DNA of 64,000 bases from Streptomyces sp. NBC_00091 (GTDB taxonomy: Bacteria > Actinomycetota > Actinomycetes > Streptomycetales > Streptomycetaceae), in the NCBI RefSeq assembly GCF_026343185.1, contig NZ_JAPEMA010000001.1:4092001-4156000 (forward strand). Direction: 5' to 3'. The notes below the pieces were generated by a model, which saw nothing but the letters and a program-made list of their open reading frames with translations, was not told the origin of the DNA and ran no database searches. Positions 1 through 9,660 of this stretch are shown here, piece by piece (the stretch's first letter is position 1; every line of letters begins with the position of its first letter). The position numbers and the translations under genes are program-made.

Positions 1-189
1 GTCCTCGTCGGGGATCTTGACGTCGAAGCGCTCTTCAGCGGCGACGACGACCTCGACCATGGACAGCGAGTCGACGTCCAGGTCGTCGGTGAAGGACTTG
101 CCGAACTCGACGTCCTCGACCGGGATGCCCGCGATCTCGTTGACGATCTCCGCGAGACCCGCGACGATTTCTTCCTGCGTGGCGGCCAT
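1..189 (-). CDS. acpP: Acyl carrier protein AcpP (N-terminal 63 codons; gene runs off the left edge)
   Basis: Carrier of growing acyl chains in type II fatty acid synthesis, cytosolic. The visible part starts MAATQEEIVAGLAE and contains the DSL motif (DDLDVDSLSM); Ser41 is the expected 4'-phosphopantetheine attachment site. An AAGGAG ribosome binding site lies about 7 nt before the ATG at 189. It sits 59 bp downstream of fabH in the same direction, so it is the third gene of the fabD-fabH-acpP operon; fabF would be expected beyond base 1. The 3' end is missing because of the window edge, not because the gene is broken. Confidence 0.96.
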   Translation of the reverse strand, partial: MAATQEEIVAGLAEIVNEIAGIPVEDVEFGKSFTDDLDVDSLSMVEVVVAAEERFDVKIPDED

Positions 190-248
190 GTGGCGCTCCT
201 TCTGTGTAGCTAACTGGTGGATCAGGGCGGGAAAAGAGATCCCGGGCC

Positions 249-1253
<1,005 letters not shown>

Positions 1254-1272
1254 GCTGTGTGGGCTCCTTCTC

Positions 1273-2196
1273 TCAGGCCGTGTGCTTGGCGATGAGCTCT
1301 GCGGCCTTGGGGAGATCGTCCGGCGTCTTCAGCGCCACGCTCGGTACGCCCTTCAGCGCCCGCTTGGCCAGACCCGTCAGGGTGCCGCCCGGGCACAGCT
1401 CGATGATCCCGGTGACGCCCAGTTCGGCGAACGTCTCCATGCACAGGTCCCAGCGGACCGGGTTCGCGACCTGGCCGACCAGGCGGGCGACGACGTCGGC
1501 GCCCGTGGCGACGACGAGGCCGTCCTTGTTCGACACGTACTTCAGTGCCGGGTCGGCCGGAGCGAGGGCCTCGGCGGCCTTCGCCAGCGTGGCGACCGCG
1601 GGGGCCATGTGGTGCGTGTGGAAGGCGCCCGCGACCTGGAGGGCCACGACCTTGATGGAGCCCTCGGGCTTCTCGGCGACCAGGGCCTCGATCTGCTCCT
1701 TGGTGCCGGCGGCCACGATCTGGCCCGCGCCGTTGATGTTGGCCGGGGTCAGCCCCAGCTTCTCCAGGTGCGCGACGACCACGTCCTGGTCACCGCCCAG
1801 CACCGCGGCCATGCCCGTCTCGGTGACGGCGGCGGCCTCGGCCATGCCCAGACCGCGGGTGCGGACGAACGACAGCGCGTCGCCCTCGCTCAGCACACCG
1901 GCGAAGGCGGCAGCGGTGATCTCACCGACGCTGTGGCCCGCGACGGCACCGAAGGCCGTCGGCGCGTCCAGCGCGGTAGCGGACAGCAGACCGGCCGCGA
2001 CCAGCAGCGGCTGGGCCACCGCGGTGTCGCGGATCTCGTCCGCGTCGGCCTTCGTGCCGTAGTGGGCAAGGTCGAGCCCGATGGCGTCGGACCACCCCGC
2101 GACGCGCTCGGCGGCGCCGGGGAGTTCGAGCCAGGGAGTCAGGAAGCCGGGCGACTGAGCGCCTTGGCCTGGAGCGACGAGTACGAGCACCCTCAC
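1273..2196 (-). CDS. fabD: Malonyl-CoA:ACP transacylase (FabD)
   Basis: Transfers malonate from CoA to ACP, supplying extender units for fatty acid (and often polyketide) synthesis. About 307 aa. The nucleophile elbow GHSVG places the active-site Ser near residue 89, the QGAQ oxyanion motif is at the N terminus, and AFHTHHM holds the catalytic His. The open frame runs much further upstream, but homology begins at VRVLVLVAPGQGAQ. The GTG at 2196 or the GTG at 2190 is the start; 2196 is chosen because a GAGAG stretch precedes it closely. First gene of the fab operon. The 83 bp between it and the regulator gene upstream should hold the regulated promoter. Confidence 0.95.
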   Translation of the reverse strand: MRVLVLVAPGQGAQSPGFLTPWLELPGAAERVAGWSDAIGLDLAHYGTKADADEIRDTAVAQPLLVAAGLLSATALDAPTAFGAVAGHSVGEITAAAFAGVLSEGDALSFVRTRGLGMAEAAAVTETGMAAVLGGDQDVVVAHLEKLGLTPANINGAGQIVAAGTKEQIEALVAEKPEGSIKVVALQVAGAFHTHHMAPAVATLAKAAEALAPADPALKYVSNKDGLVVATGADVVARLVGQVANPVRWDLCMETFAELGVTGIIELCPGGTLTGLAKRALKGVPSVALKTPDDLPKAAELIAKHTA

Positions 2197-2279
2197 ACTC
2201 TCTCTTGTGGATGGTCTCCGCCGCCCGTGGGGACAGGGACGAAGAACGGTCGGGGTAATTGTTGATGTCCGACAAAAGT

Positions 2280-3491
2280 CTAGGACTGCTGATCTCCGTC
2301 GGCCAGACGCCCCAGGATCAGGGCGATCCGCAGCGTGAACGCCGAGCGCACGTCGGAGGGTGACCAGCCGGTGACGTCGGTCACACGTCGGAGCCGGTAG
2401 CGCACCGTGTTGGGGTGCACGAACAGCATCCGCGCCGCCCCCTCCAGGCTGCTGGCCTGCTCCAGGTAGACACTCAGCGTTTCCAGCAGCGCCGAGCCCG
2501 CCTCCTCCAGCGGTCTGTAGATCTCCTCCACCAGCTGCTCCCTGGCCGAGGGATCCGAGGCGATCGCGCGCTCGGGCAGGAGATCGTCCGCCAGGACCGG
2601 GCGCGGGGCGTCCTGCCAGGCCGTACAGGCCTTCAGGCCGGCCGCCGCGGCCTGCGCGGACTTCGTCGCGTTCAGCAGGTCGGGGACCACCGGACCCGCC
2701 ACCACCGGACCGGCCGCGAACGGCCCGATCACGGACTTGGCCACGTGCATCGGGTTGTCGCTGCCGCCCGCGATCACGACCAGGCGGTCGCCGAGGACCC
2801 CGGTGAGGACCTGGAGCTTGTGGTGGCGGGCCGCGCGGCGGATCGCCTCCACCGTCAGCTCGCTGTCCCCCTCCGGGGCGGTGCCCAGGACCACGCAGAC
2901 GTGGTCCGGCGAGTTCCAGCCGAGCGCCGCGGCCCGCGACAGCGCACCCTCGTCGGCCTCGCCCGACAGCACGGCGTTCACGACCAGGGACTCCAGCCGG
3001 GCGTCCCACGCCCCGCGCGCCTCGGCGGCCTGGGCGTAGACCTGGGCGGTCGCGAAGGCGATCTCCCGGGCGTACACGAGCAGCGCCTCGCGCAGGATCG
3101 ACTCGTCGCCGGGGGCCGCCACCTCGTCGATCGCGGCCTCCATGACCTCGATCGTCGTACGGACCATCTCGACGGTCTGGCGCAGGGTGATCGCCCGGGT
3201 CAGCTCGCGCGGAGCCGTCCCGAAGACATCGGTGGAGATCGCCTGCGGGGTCTCCGGGTGCCGGAACCACTCCGTGAAGGCGGCGATGCCGGCCTGTGCG
3301 ACCAGGCCGATCCACGACCGGTTCTCCGGAGGCATCGCCCGGTACCACGACAGGTTCTCGTCCATCCGCGCGATGGCGTTGGCGGCGAGCCGGCCGGAGG
3401 ACTTCTCCAGGCGGCGCAGCGTCGCGGCGTGCGGGTGGACAGGATGCGCGGGACGGGTCTCGGGGGACTGCTCACGTTCGGGTTGGGGCAC
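2280..3491 (-). CDS. fasR: PucR-family transcriptional activator of fatty acid synthesis (FasR)
   Basis: 403-aa regulator directly upstream of fabD in the same direction, the position of FasR in S. coelicolor, where it is a reported activator of the fabD-fabH-acpP-fabF operon. The C terminus has the PucR/CdaR-type helix-turn-helix (SSLEGAARMLFVHPNTVRYR, about residues 345-375). The N-terminal two thirds match the usual GGDEF-like sensory region of the family. The GTG at 3491 gives MPQPEREQ; longer readings enter the opposite-strand pirin region. Expected target is the promoter at 2197-2279. The role is inferred from synteny and family. Confidence 0.88.
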   Translation of the reverse strand: MPQPEREQSPETRPAHPVHPHAATLRRLEKSSGRLAANAIARMDENLSWYRAMPPENRSWIGLVAQAGIAAFTEWFRHPETPQAISTDVFGTAPRELTRAITLRQTVEMVRTTIEVMEAAIDEVAAPGDESILREALLVYAREIAFATAQVYAQAAEARGAWDARLESLVVNAVLSGEADEGALSRAAALGWNSPDHVCVVLGTAPEGDSELTVEAIRRAARHHKLQVLTGVLGDRLVVIAGGSDNPMHVAKSVIGPFAAGPVVAGPVVPDLLNATKSAQAAAAGLKACTAWQDAPRPVLADDLLPERAIASDPSAREQLVEEIYRPLEEAGSALLETLSVYLEQASSLEGAARMLFVHPNTVRYRLRRVTDVTGWSPSDVRSAFTLRIALILGRLADGDQQS

Positions 3492-3572
3492 GGGACAAGA
3501 CTGCCTTATCGGCGCCCCGGCGCGGACTCGGGTCCGCGTGCCGGTCTTCCGGCGGCGGCTACGGTGGCCCGC

Positions 3573-4232
3573 ATGATCGATGTACGCCGCGCCGCCGACC
3601 GGTACGCGGGAGGGGACCCGGACGCCGGGATCACCACCCGTCACGCCTTCTCCTTCGGGTCCTTCTACGACCCGGACAACATCCGTTTCGGCCCGGTGCT
3701 GGCCTGCAACGAGGAGAGCCTCGCCCCCGGCGCCGGCTTCGACGAGCACCCGCACAGCCACACCGAGATCGTCACCTGGGTGGTGGAGGGCGAGCTCACC
3801 CACCAGGACAGCGCCGGCGGGCACACCGGCGTGGTCCGGCCCGGGGACGTCCAGCGGCTCGGCGCCGGGGACGGGGCGCGGCACGTGGAGCGCAACGACG
3901 CCGCGGTCCCGCTGAGGTTCGTCCAGATGTGGCTCGCGCCGCTGACGGCGGGCGGGGAGCCCGCGTACGAGGTCGTACGGGACCTCGCGGACGGTACCCC
4001 GTACGAGGTCCCGGCGGCAGGCGCCGTGCTCCACGTCCGGCGGCCGGGCGCGGGCGAGCGGGTCCCCGTACCGGCGGCGGAACGGGTCTACCTGCACGTG
4101 GTGCGCGGGGACCTGCGGCTCGACGGACAGGAGCTGGGCCCCGGGGACTCGGCGCGGATCACCGCCGAGAAGGGCCTGGAGGTCGTCGCCGGGTCCCCGG
4201 GGGAGCTGCTGATCTGGGAGCTGCCGGCCTAG
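3573..4232 (+). CDS. Pirin-like bicupin protein
   Basis: 219-aa member of the pirin family, metal-binding bicupins of mostly unproven function; some bacterial members have quercetinase activity or modulate pyruvate dehydrogenase. The metal-site histidines are in FDEHPHSHTEIVTWVVEGEL (about residues 52-71), with a second cupin in the C-terminal half (VYLHVVRGDLRLDGQELG). The ATG at 3573 starts MIDVRRAADRY. It is divergent from fasR (81 bp apart) and converges with the serine hydrolase, overlapping its stop by 4 bp. Short for a full pirin (about 230-300 aa) but both cupin parts are present. Confidence 0.85.
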   Translation: MIDVRRAADRYAGGDPDAGITTRHAFSFGSFYDPDNIRFGPVLACNEESLAPGAGFDEHPHSHTEIVTWVVEGELTHQDSAGGHTGVVRPGDVQRLGAGDGARHVERNDAAVPLRFVQMWLAPLTAGGEPAYEVVRDLADGTPYEVPAAGAVLHVRRPGAGERVPVPAAERVYLHVVRGDLRLDGQELGPGDSARITAEKGLEVVAGSPGELLIWELPA

Positions 4233-5062
4233 GCCCGGCCCGCGCGCAGTTCCGCGAGGACCGCGTCGGTGAAGGGGGTCCAGGCCTCCACCGCCCAGGG
4301 CCCGAAGGCGCGGTCGGTCAGCGCCACGCAGGCGGCGCGGACGTCCGGGTCCACCCACAGGAAGGTGCCGGACTGGCCGAAGTGGCCGAAGGTGCGCGGG
4401 GAGGACGTCAGGCCCGTCCAGTGCGGGGACTTGCCGTCCCGGATCTCCATGCCGAGGCCCCAGTCGTTGGGGGACTGGTGGCCGTAGCCCGGCAGGACGC
4501 CCTTGAGGCCGGGGTGGACCACGGAGGTGGCCTCGGCGACCGTGCGGACGTCGAGCAGCCGGGGCGCCTGGAGTTCGGCGGCGAAGCGCGCGAGGTCGGC
4601 GACGGTGGAGACGCCGTCCTTGGCGGGGGAGCCCTCCAGGCTGGAGGAGGTCATGCCCAGCGGCTCGAAGACGGCCTGGTGCAGGTACTCGGCGAAGGGG
4701 ATCCCGGTGGTCTTGGCGAGGTGGTCGCCGAGCACCTCGAAGCCGGCGTTGGAGTACAGCCGGCGCTGCCCGGGCGGGGCGCTCGCGCGGTGCTCGTCGA
4801 AGGCCAGGCCGCTGGTGTGCGCGAGCAGGTGACGGACCGTCGAACCCTCGGGCCCGGCCGGCTCGTCCAGTTCGAGCGCCCCCTCCTCGTACGCGACGAG
4901 GACGGCGTACGCGGCGAGCGGCTTGGTGACCGAGGCCAGCGGGAAGCGGCGGGCCGTGTCCCCGTGGGAGCCGGCGAGGCTCCCGTCGGCGCGCACGACG
5001 GCGGCCGCGGCGGCCGGTACCGGCCAGGTCTCGATGGCCCGCAGGCTCTCCATGCTCTCCAT
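4229..5062 (-). CDS. Beta-lactamase-fold serine hydrolase (class C/esterase type)
   Basis: 277-aa serine hydrolase of the beta-lactamase/DD-peptidase/EstB superfamily. The catalytic SxxK motif is SVTK (Ser44, Lys47) and the YxN motif is YSN in RRLYSNAGFEVL; FGHFGQSGTFLW near the C terminus replaces the KTG box with an HxG-like element, as in esterases of this family. There is no signal peptide, so it is probably cytoplasmic and not a resistance lactamase. Start is ATG 5062 or 5053 (both encode MES). It is divergent from merR at 5115, and the palindrome at 5080-5097 lies in its promoter, so the MerR protein may affect it too. Confidence 0.85.
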   Translation of the reverse strand: MESMESLRAIETWPVPAAAAAVVRADGSLAGSHGDTARRFPLASVTKPLAAYAVLVAYEEGALELDEPAGPEGSTVRHLLAHTSGLAFDEHRASAPPGQRRLYSNAGFEVLGDHLAKTTGIPFAEYLHQAVFEPLGMTSSSLEGSPAKDGVSTVADLARFAAELQAPRLLDVRTVAEATSVVHPGLKGVLPGYGHQSPNDWGLGMEIRDGKSPHWTGLTSSPRTFGHFGQSGTFLWVDPDVRAACVALTDRAFGPWAVEAWTPFTDAVLAELRAGRA

Positions 5063-5076
5063 GCGGCCGAGCCTAC

Positions 5077-5107
5077 TTGCTTGGAGTGCACTCCAAGGTT
5101 TTAGCGT
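5077..5107 (+). promoter_or_regulatory. MerR-type promoter/operator for the merR-AKR operon
   Basis: A perfect 18-bp palindrome CTTGGAGTGCACTCCAAG occupies 5080-5097. It sits between a -35 like TTGCTT (5077-5082) and a -10 like TAGCGT (5102-5107), a 19-bp spacer. Long spacers of 19-20 bp with the operator inside are typical of promoters that MerR proteins activate by DNA distortion. The ATG at 5115 is only 7 nt past the -10, so the transcript is probably leaderless. Confidence 0.8.
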
Positions 5108-5114
5108 AGGGGCC

Positions 5115-5531
5115 ATGAGCCTGACGGAGACGCGGTACACGATCAGCGAGGTCGAGGCCCGGACCGGTCTGACCCAGCACACCCTGCGCTGGTACGAGCG
5201 GATCGGCTTGATGCCGCACGTGGACCGCTCCCACTCGGGACAGCGGCGGTTCAGCGAGCAGGACCTCGGCTGGCTGGGCTTCGTGGGCAAGCTCCGCGCC
5301 ACCGGGATGTCGGTGGCGGACATGGTCCGCTACGCCGAACTCGTCCGCGAGGGCGAGCACACGGTCGACGAGCGCCGCGAGCTGCTGGAGCGGACCCGCC
5401 GCGAGGTGCGGGCGCGGCTCGCCGAGCTGACGGACGCGCTCGACGTACTGGACTACAAGATCAGCATGTATGCGATGAACACCAACACCGTGAACACGGT
5501 GAACACGGCCGCCGGGAAGGCACAGTTATGA
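5115..5531 (+). CDS. MerR-family transcriptional regulator
   Basis: 138 aa. The N-terminal winged helix begins YTISEVEARTGLTQHTLRWY (residues 8-27), followed by ERIGLMPHVDRSHSGQRRF, the canonical MerR DNA-binding module. A helical dimerisation region follows (about 75-115) and the C-terminal tail is short with no cysteines, so metal sensing is unlikely. It resembles the group that controls aldo-keto reductases and aldehyde/electrophile stress genes. Its stop overlaps the ATG of the reductase by 4 bp (ATGA), so the pair is translationally coupled. It probably binds the palindrome at 5080-5097. Confidence 0.9.
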   Translation: MSLTETRYTISEVEARTGLTQHTLRWYERIGLMPHVDRSHSGQRRFSEQDLGWLGFVGKLRATGMSVADMVRYAELVREGEHTVDERRELLERTRREVRARLAELTDALDVLDYKISMYAMNTNTVNTVNTAAGKAQL

Positions 5532-6550
5532 CGGAGCGCAACACCACCATCGAGCGGGCCGAACTGGGCAAGGGCGGACCGCTCGTCGGAGTCCAGGGCC
5601 TCGGCTGCATGGGCATGAGCGAGTTCTACGGGGAGACCGACGAGACCGCGGCCCGCGAGACCCTGGACGCGGCGCTGGCCGCCGGGGTCACCCTCTTCGA
5701 CACGGCGGACGTCTACGGGCGCGGCGCGAACGAGGAGTTCCTGGCGCCCTTCGTGGCCGCCCACCGGGACGAGATCACCCTGGCCACGAAGTTCGCCATC
5801 GAGCGCAACGACGACCCGCTCTACCGGGGGATCCGCAACGACCGCGCGTACATCCGCCAGGCCGTCGAGGACAGCCTGCGCCGGCTCGGCGTGGACGTGA
5901 TCGACCTGTACTACATGCACCGCCACGACCCGGCCGTGCCGTTCGCGGAGTCGGTGGGCGCCATGGCCGAGCTGGTGCGGGAGGGGAAGGTGCGCCACCT
6001 GGGGCTCAGCGAGGTCACCGGGCCCGAGCTGCGCGAGGCGCACGCGGTGCACCCCATCGCGGCGCTCCAGTCGGAGTGGTCGCTGTTCAGCCGGGACGTG
6101 GAGCGCAGCGCGGTGGGCGCGGCGGCGGAGCTGGGCGTGGCCTTCGTGCCGTACTCCCCGCTCGGGCGGGGCTTCCTGACGGGTGCCTTCGCGGACGCCG
6201 CGGCGGAGCTGTCGGCCGACGACTTCCGCCAGCACCAGCCCCGGTTCACCGGCGAGAACGCCAAGGCCAACGCGGCCCTGCTGGCCCCGGTCCGGGAGAT
6301 CGCGGCCGCGCACGGGGCCACGGCGGCGCAGGTCGCGCTGGCCTGGGTGCAGCAGCGCGCGGCGGTGCACGGCCTGACGGTGATCCCGATCCCCGGCACC
6401 CGCAAGCCGAGCCGCCTCGCGGAGAACACCGCCGCGACCCGGATCACCCTGACCGCGGCGGAACTGGCCCTCCTGGAGCCGCTCGCCGCCCGGGTCGCGG
6501 GCCCCCGCTACCCGGACATGGCCTTCACCTCGGACTCCCGCGAGGCGTGA
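5528..6550 (+). CDS. Aldo/keto reductase
   Basis: 340-aa NADPH-dependent oxidoreductase of the YakC/IolS-like AKR branch, reducing aldehydes or ketones in the cytosol. The TIM-barrel catalytic residues are visible: Asp and Tyr in LFDTADVYGRG, Lys in LATKFAIE and His in YYMHRHDP. The cofactor-binding end is IPIPGTRKPSRLAENTAA. Coupled by a 4-bp overlap to the upstream MerR gene, which suggests induction by its own toxic carbonyl substrate; the substrate cannot be read from the sequence. Confidence 0.92.
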   Translation: MTERNTTIERAELGKGGPLVGVQGLGCMGMSEFYGETDETAARETLDAALAAGVTLFDTADVYGRGANEEFLAPFVAAHRDEITLATKFAIERNDDPLYRGIRNDRAYIRQAVEDSLRRLGVDVIDLYYMHRHDPAVPFAESVGAMAELVREGKVRHLGLSEVTGPELREAHAVHPIAALQSEWSLFSRDVERSAVGAAAELGVAFVPYSPLGRGFLTGAFADAAAELSADDFRQHQPRFTGENAKANAALLAPVREIAAAHGATAAQVALAWVQQRAAVHGLTVIPIPGTRKPSRLAENTAATRITLTAAELALLEPLAARVAGPRYPDMAFTSDSREA

Positions 6551-6572
6551 GCCCCGCCGCACCATCCAGCCT

Positions 6573-6634
6573 CGCCGGCGTTTGAGGCGCGGGCGCGGAG
6601 CGCCGTGTAGTGAGCCGCGCCGGCGATTGAGGCG
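6573..6634. repeat. Two copies of a short intergenic repeat (CGCCGGCGtTTGAGGCG type)
   Basis: The 17-mer CGCCGGCGTTTGAGGCG at 6573-6589 recurs as CGCCGGCGATTGAGGCG at 6618-6634, 16 of 17 identical. The motif family, often beginning CAGCCTCGCCGGCGTTTGAGG, is a common dispersed intergenic repeat in Streptomyces genomes, recalled from other genomes and not searched here. It lies between the ends of two convergent genes. Confidence 0.6.
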
Positions 6635-6670
6635 GGAAGGGCGGGTAGGGGACCAGCTCCGCGCAGCGGG

Positions 6671-7525
6671 CTACGCCCCCGCGGCGAAGCGGTCGCGCAG
6701 GGCGGCGTACTCGGCGTCGGTCAGCAGTCCGGTGCTGTGCAGCTCGCTGAGGTGCTGGAGCCGGTCACCGGACGGCCGGGGCCCCGGTACGGCCCCCACC
6801 GGCGCCCGCTCCCGCAGCGCGGCGAGCACGGCGGCGGCGAACGGCAGGGACTCGTGCACCGCCCCGTACCCCACCCCGAACACCGCGGCCGCCAGGTCGT
6901 GGTCCGGCGGGGCGGGGTCCCCGGCGTGGTCCCGCGGCAGCAGCCGCAGGTGCCCGCCGCCCGGGCGGTCCGGCGAGACCCACTCGACGCCGGACAGCCC
7001 GGCCAGCGCGAAGTGCTGGTCGCCCGCCCGCCACTTGGCGCTGCTGGCACCCGTACGCGACCAGTGGAAGCCGACCGCCGAGCCGTCGAAGCCCACCCGG
7101 GCGTCGTACGCCTTCAGCTGGAGCGGCGGCCCCGGCACCGCGACGAGGAAGCGGTCGGCGGGTTCGGCGGCGCCGGGCCCCAGCCGCTCGCGCAGCGCGT
7201 CGGCGAAGGCCACGGCCTGCGGTGCCCGGTCGCCCGGCAGCACCAGCCGGTACGGATCGCAGGCCTCCTTCAGCTGCCCGGCGGCAGCCTCCATCAGCGG
7301 ATCGGCGCCCGGTCTCGGCGCGGCACGCAGCACCACCGTGTCCCGCCGGCCCATGGCCCCGGCGGCGGCGTTCACACTCACCCCGGACAACGCTTCCAGG
7401 GGGATCCGGCGCTCGCCCAGCACGTGCCAGAGCCGTGGAGTTCGCATCCCCCGTGCGAAGCGGATGAGCACCGAGTCCGAGTCGAACTCCCAGACGGCAT
7501 GATTTCCGGCCAGTACGTCACCCAT
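6671..7525 (-). CDS. DUF4429 domain protein with C-terminal SHOCT-like motif
   Basis: 284-aa protein of unknown function common in Streptomyces. Two DUF4429-type repeats can be seen: one starting GDVLAGNHAVWEFDSDSVLI and one around AYDARVGFDGSAVGFHW. The end (LQHLSELHSTGLLTDAEYAA) is a SHOCT-like short helical domain. No signal peptide or membrane segment. ATG 7525 (MGDVLAG) is preferred over 7534. The gene is monocistronic, with the intergenic repeats at its 3' side. Confidence 0.72.
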   Translation of the reverse strand: MGDVLAGNHAVWEFDSDSVLIRFARGMRTPRLWHVLGERRIPLEALSGVSVNAAAGAMGRRDTVVLRAAPRPGADPLMEAAAGQLKEACDPYRLVLPGDRAPQAVAFADALRERLGPGAAEPADRFLVAVPGPPLQLKAYDARVGFDGSAVGFHWSRTGASSAKWRAGDQHFALAGLSGVEWVSPDRPGGGHLRLLPRDHAGDPAPPDHDLAAAVFGVGYGAVHESLPFAAAVLAALRERAPVGAVPGPRPSGDRLQHLSELHSTGLLTDAEYAALRDRFAAGA

Positions 7526-7621
7526 GCGGCACATGGTAAAGGGACGCGCCCCTGCGCGTCCCCCTCGTCATCCGGCCCGTTTTTTCGGCTTGCTACGGGT
7601 GTTGCGTGCGGGGTGACCCCG

Positions 7622-8857
7622 TCAGCCACCGTCCGTGCCGGAAAATCCGAGCCGGCAGGCGTCGCTCCCGTTCGCGCAAGCGACGGAACCGAAGGCGCCG
7701 GTTCCGATCTTGGCGAAGTTGTCCAACGAGGCCGTCCCTGGCTCGAAATATCCGGTGTGGCTCCCGGCCCCCTGCGAGGACAGCAGCCGCGCGCCGAAGC
7801 CCGGGGACACCGGATCCGCGCCGTGGCCCACCCCGCCGACCTCCAGGTGCGGTACGTCGGCGATCCAGTCGCCCTCGTCGCGCATCGCCCAGACCCGCGC
7901 GGACGTGTGCAGGTCGGCGGCGTTCCCGGCGCGCATGCCGGGGCTGCCCGCCACCACCAGGTCGGTCACCCGGTCCGGCAGCCGGTGCGCGGCGACCCCG
8001 CACAGCACCGATCCGTAGCTGTGGCAGAACAGGGCCACGCTCGCGTCCCCGGGTAGGGCCGCGGCGAGGGACTCCAGTCGTCCGGCGCCCTGGACGGCGA
8101 GCCTGCCGGTGGCGGCGTCCACGCCGACCCCGGTGGGGGCGGTGTAGCCGGCCCAGGCGATGACGGCGGTCCGGCTCGCCGGCGCGGTCGCGCGCTCGGC
8201 CTCGTACAGGGACTGCCCCATGCCGGCGGGGGCGGTGAGGCGGCGCTGGGTGCGCTCGAAGGTGATCGCGTCGGTGTCCACGCCGGGGACGATCACCGAG
8301 ACCCGGCGGGCCGCGTCGAGGTCGCCGAAGACCTCGGCCACGAGGCCGGCGCCGGTGGGGTCGAAGACGAGCATCTGCCGGCCGGGCGCGGCGAGGGACT
8401 CGAAGCGGTGGGCGCGCTTGACGGCGTTGGTGCGGTCGGCGGGGGCCAGCGCGACGTCCCGGCTCCGGGCCTCCTCCACCCGCGCGGTCTGCGCCAGCGC
8501 GTTGCGGTTGGCCCGGTAGCGGGTCTCGGCGGGGGCCCCGTCGAGGTTGCCGACCACGAGCGGGTAACCGTCGGCGAGCCGGGCCCGCTGGTGGCCGTCG
8601 AGGTCGGCGAAGAAGCGGGCGACCGTCCGTACGGGGGCGTCGGCGGGCGGTACGGCCCGGCCGTCGATCCGGGCCGCGGCCCACAGGGTGAGCTCGGCGG
8701 CGCGCGCCTGGACCCCCGCGTCGGGGCGGTGCACGGCGGTCCAGCCCGTGGTCGCCAGCATGAGGAAGACGACCGCCAGCGCCAGCAGGGTGCGCAGGGC
8801 GGCGGGGCGCGCGGGGGCGTCCGGGGCGGCGGGGGCGGGGCGGCCGGGCAGGTTCAC
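7622..8857 (-). CDS. DUF1023 alpha/beta hydrolase, membrane-anchored or secreted
   Basis: 411 aa from the GTG at 8857. An N-terminal hydrophobic segment (about residues 18-37, LRTLLALAVVFLML) acts as signal or anchor. The C-terminal half is the DUF1023 alpha/beta-hydrolase domain: RVSVIVPGVDT opens it, FCHSYGSVLCG carries the nucleophile Ser, DLVVAGSPGM follows, and GSHTGYF has the candidate catalytic His. This family is widespread in Streptomyces and its substrate is unknown. An ATG at 8947 would add 30 aa that look non-coding and would overlap the tetR stop. Confidence 0.78.
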   Translation of the reverse strand: MNLPGRPAPAAPDAPARPAALRTLLALAVVFLMLATTGWTAVHRPDAGVQARAAELTLWAAARIDGRAVPPADAPVRTVARFFADLDGHQRARLADGYPLVVGNLDGAPAETRYRANRNALAQTARVEEARSRDVALAPADRTNAVKRAHRFESLAAPGRQMLVFDPTGAGLVAEVFGDLDAARRVSVIVPGVDTDAITFERTQRRLTAPAGMGQSLYEAERATAPASRTAVIAWAGYTAPTGVGVDAATGRLAVQGAGRLESLAAALPGDASVALFCHSYGSVLCGVAAHRLPDRVTDLVVAGSPGMRAGNAADLHTSARVWAMRDEGDWIADVPHLEVGGVGHGADPVSPGFGARLLSSQGAGSHTGYFEPGTASLDNFAKIGTGAFGSVACANGSDACRLGFSGTDGG

Positions 8858-8943
8858 TGGAGCCAGCCTAGGAGACCGCTGGAGCCCCTGGCGCTCCAGG
8901 TGACCGGGCTCACGGCCGCCCGTGGGACACATCACCCTTGCCG

Positions 8944-9600
8944 TCACGCTCCGTTGCGGCGCCAGTCCGCTGCCAGGGCCGGACCGATCTGGTCGAGGTA
9001 GGCCTCGGTCATCCGCCGGATCGCGGCCACGCTGGTGTCCTCGCCCTGGCCCCAGAGCCGGCCGGTGACCCGCATGACGCCGGAGAACGCGGCGACGGCC
9101 ACCCGGGGCCGCGGATCGGTGTCCAGGTCGAGCCCCTCGCGGGCGGCGATCAGCCGGGCGATCTCCTCCTCCAGCTCGGTGGAGCGCCGCAGGTGGACGG
9201 CGAGCAGGGCCGGGGTGGATTCGATCAGCTGGTAGCCCCGCATGTAGAGGTCGATGGGGACCACCTCGGAGATGGCCTCCTCGACGGTGTCCCAGGCGGC
9301 GAGCACCGCGCCCCGCATGGCCTCCAGCGGGGCCTCGGAGGCCGGCCGGGCCCGCAGCTCGGCGACGAAGTGGGACTCGACCAGGTCCTGGACGGCGAAG
9401 GCGACCTCTTCCTTGTTGGCGAAGTACCGGAAGAAGGTGCGCTGGGAGACCTCCACGGCGTCGGTGATCTCGTCGACCGTGGTCCGCTCGTACCCCTGGG
9501 AGATGAACAGGAGCAGGGCCGCCCGCAACAGCGCGTCCCGGGTGCGCCGCTTCTTGCGCTCGCGCAGTCCGGCCGCCGGGGCGGGCCGCTCGTCGGTCAT
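8944..9600 (-). CDS. TetR-family repressor of the adjacent DHA2 pump
   Basis: 218-aa TetR protein. The helix-turn-helix is in RDALLRAALLLFISQGYERT followed by TVDEITDAVEVSQRTFFRYF (about residues 20-60). The C-terminal ligand domain resembles TetR_C_33-like mycofactocin/LfrR-type regulators. It is divergent from the DHA2 efflux gene at 9763; the 162-bp gap contains three related inverted repeats, so it most likely represses the pump and itself, released by the pump's substrate. Confidence 0.88.
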   Translation of the reverse strand: MTDERPAPAAGLRERKKRRTRDALLRAALLLFISQGYERTTVDEITDAVEVSQRTFFRYFANKEEVAFAVQDLVESHFVAELRARPASEAPLEAMRGAVLAAWDTVEEAISEVVPIDLYMRGYQLIESTPALLAVHLRRSTELEEEIARLIAAREGLDLDTDPRPRVAVAAFSGVMRVTGRLWGQGEDTSVAAIRRMTEAYLDQIGPALAADWRRNGA

Positions 9601-9660
9601 CACCGCGGAGGTCCTCTCTGATCCTGGAGCCGATGCGCCCGGTCCGACGCCGAGCCCGAC

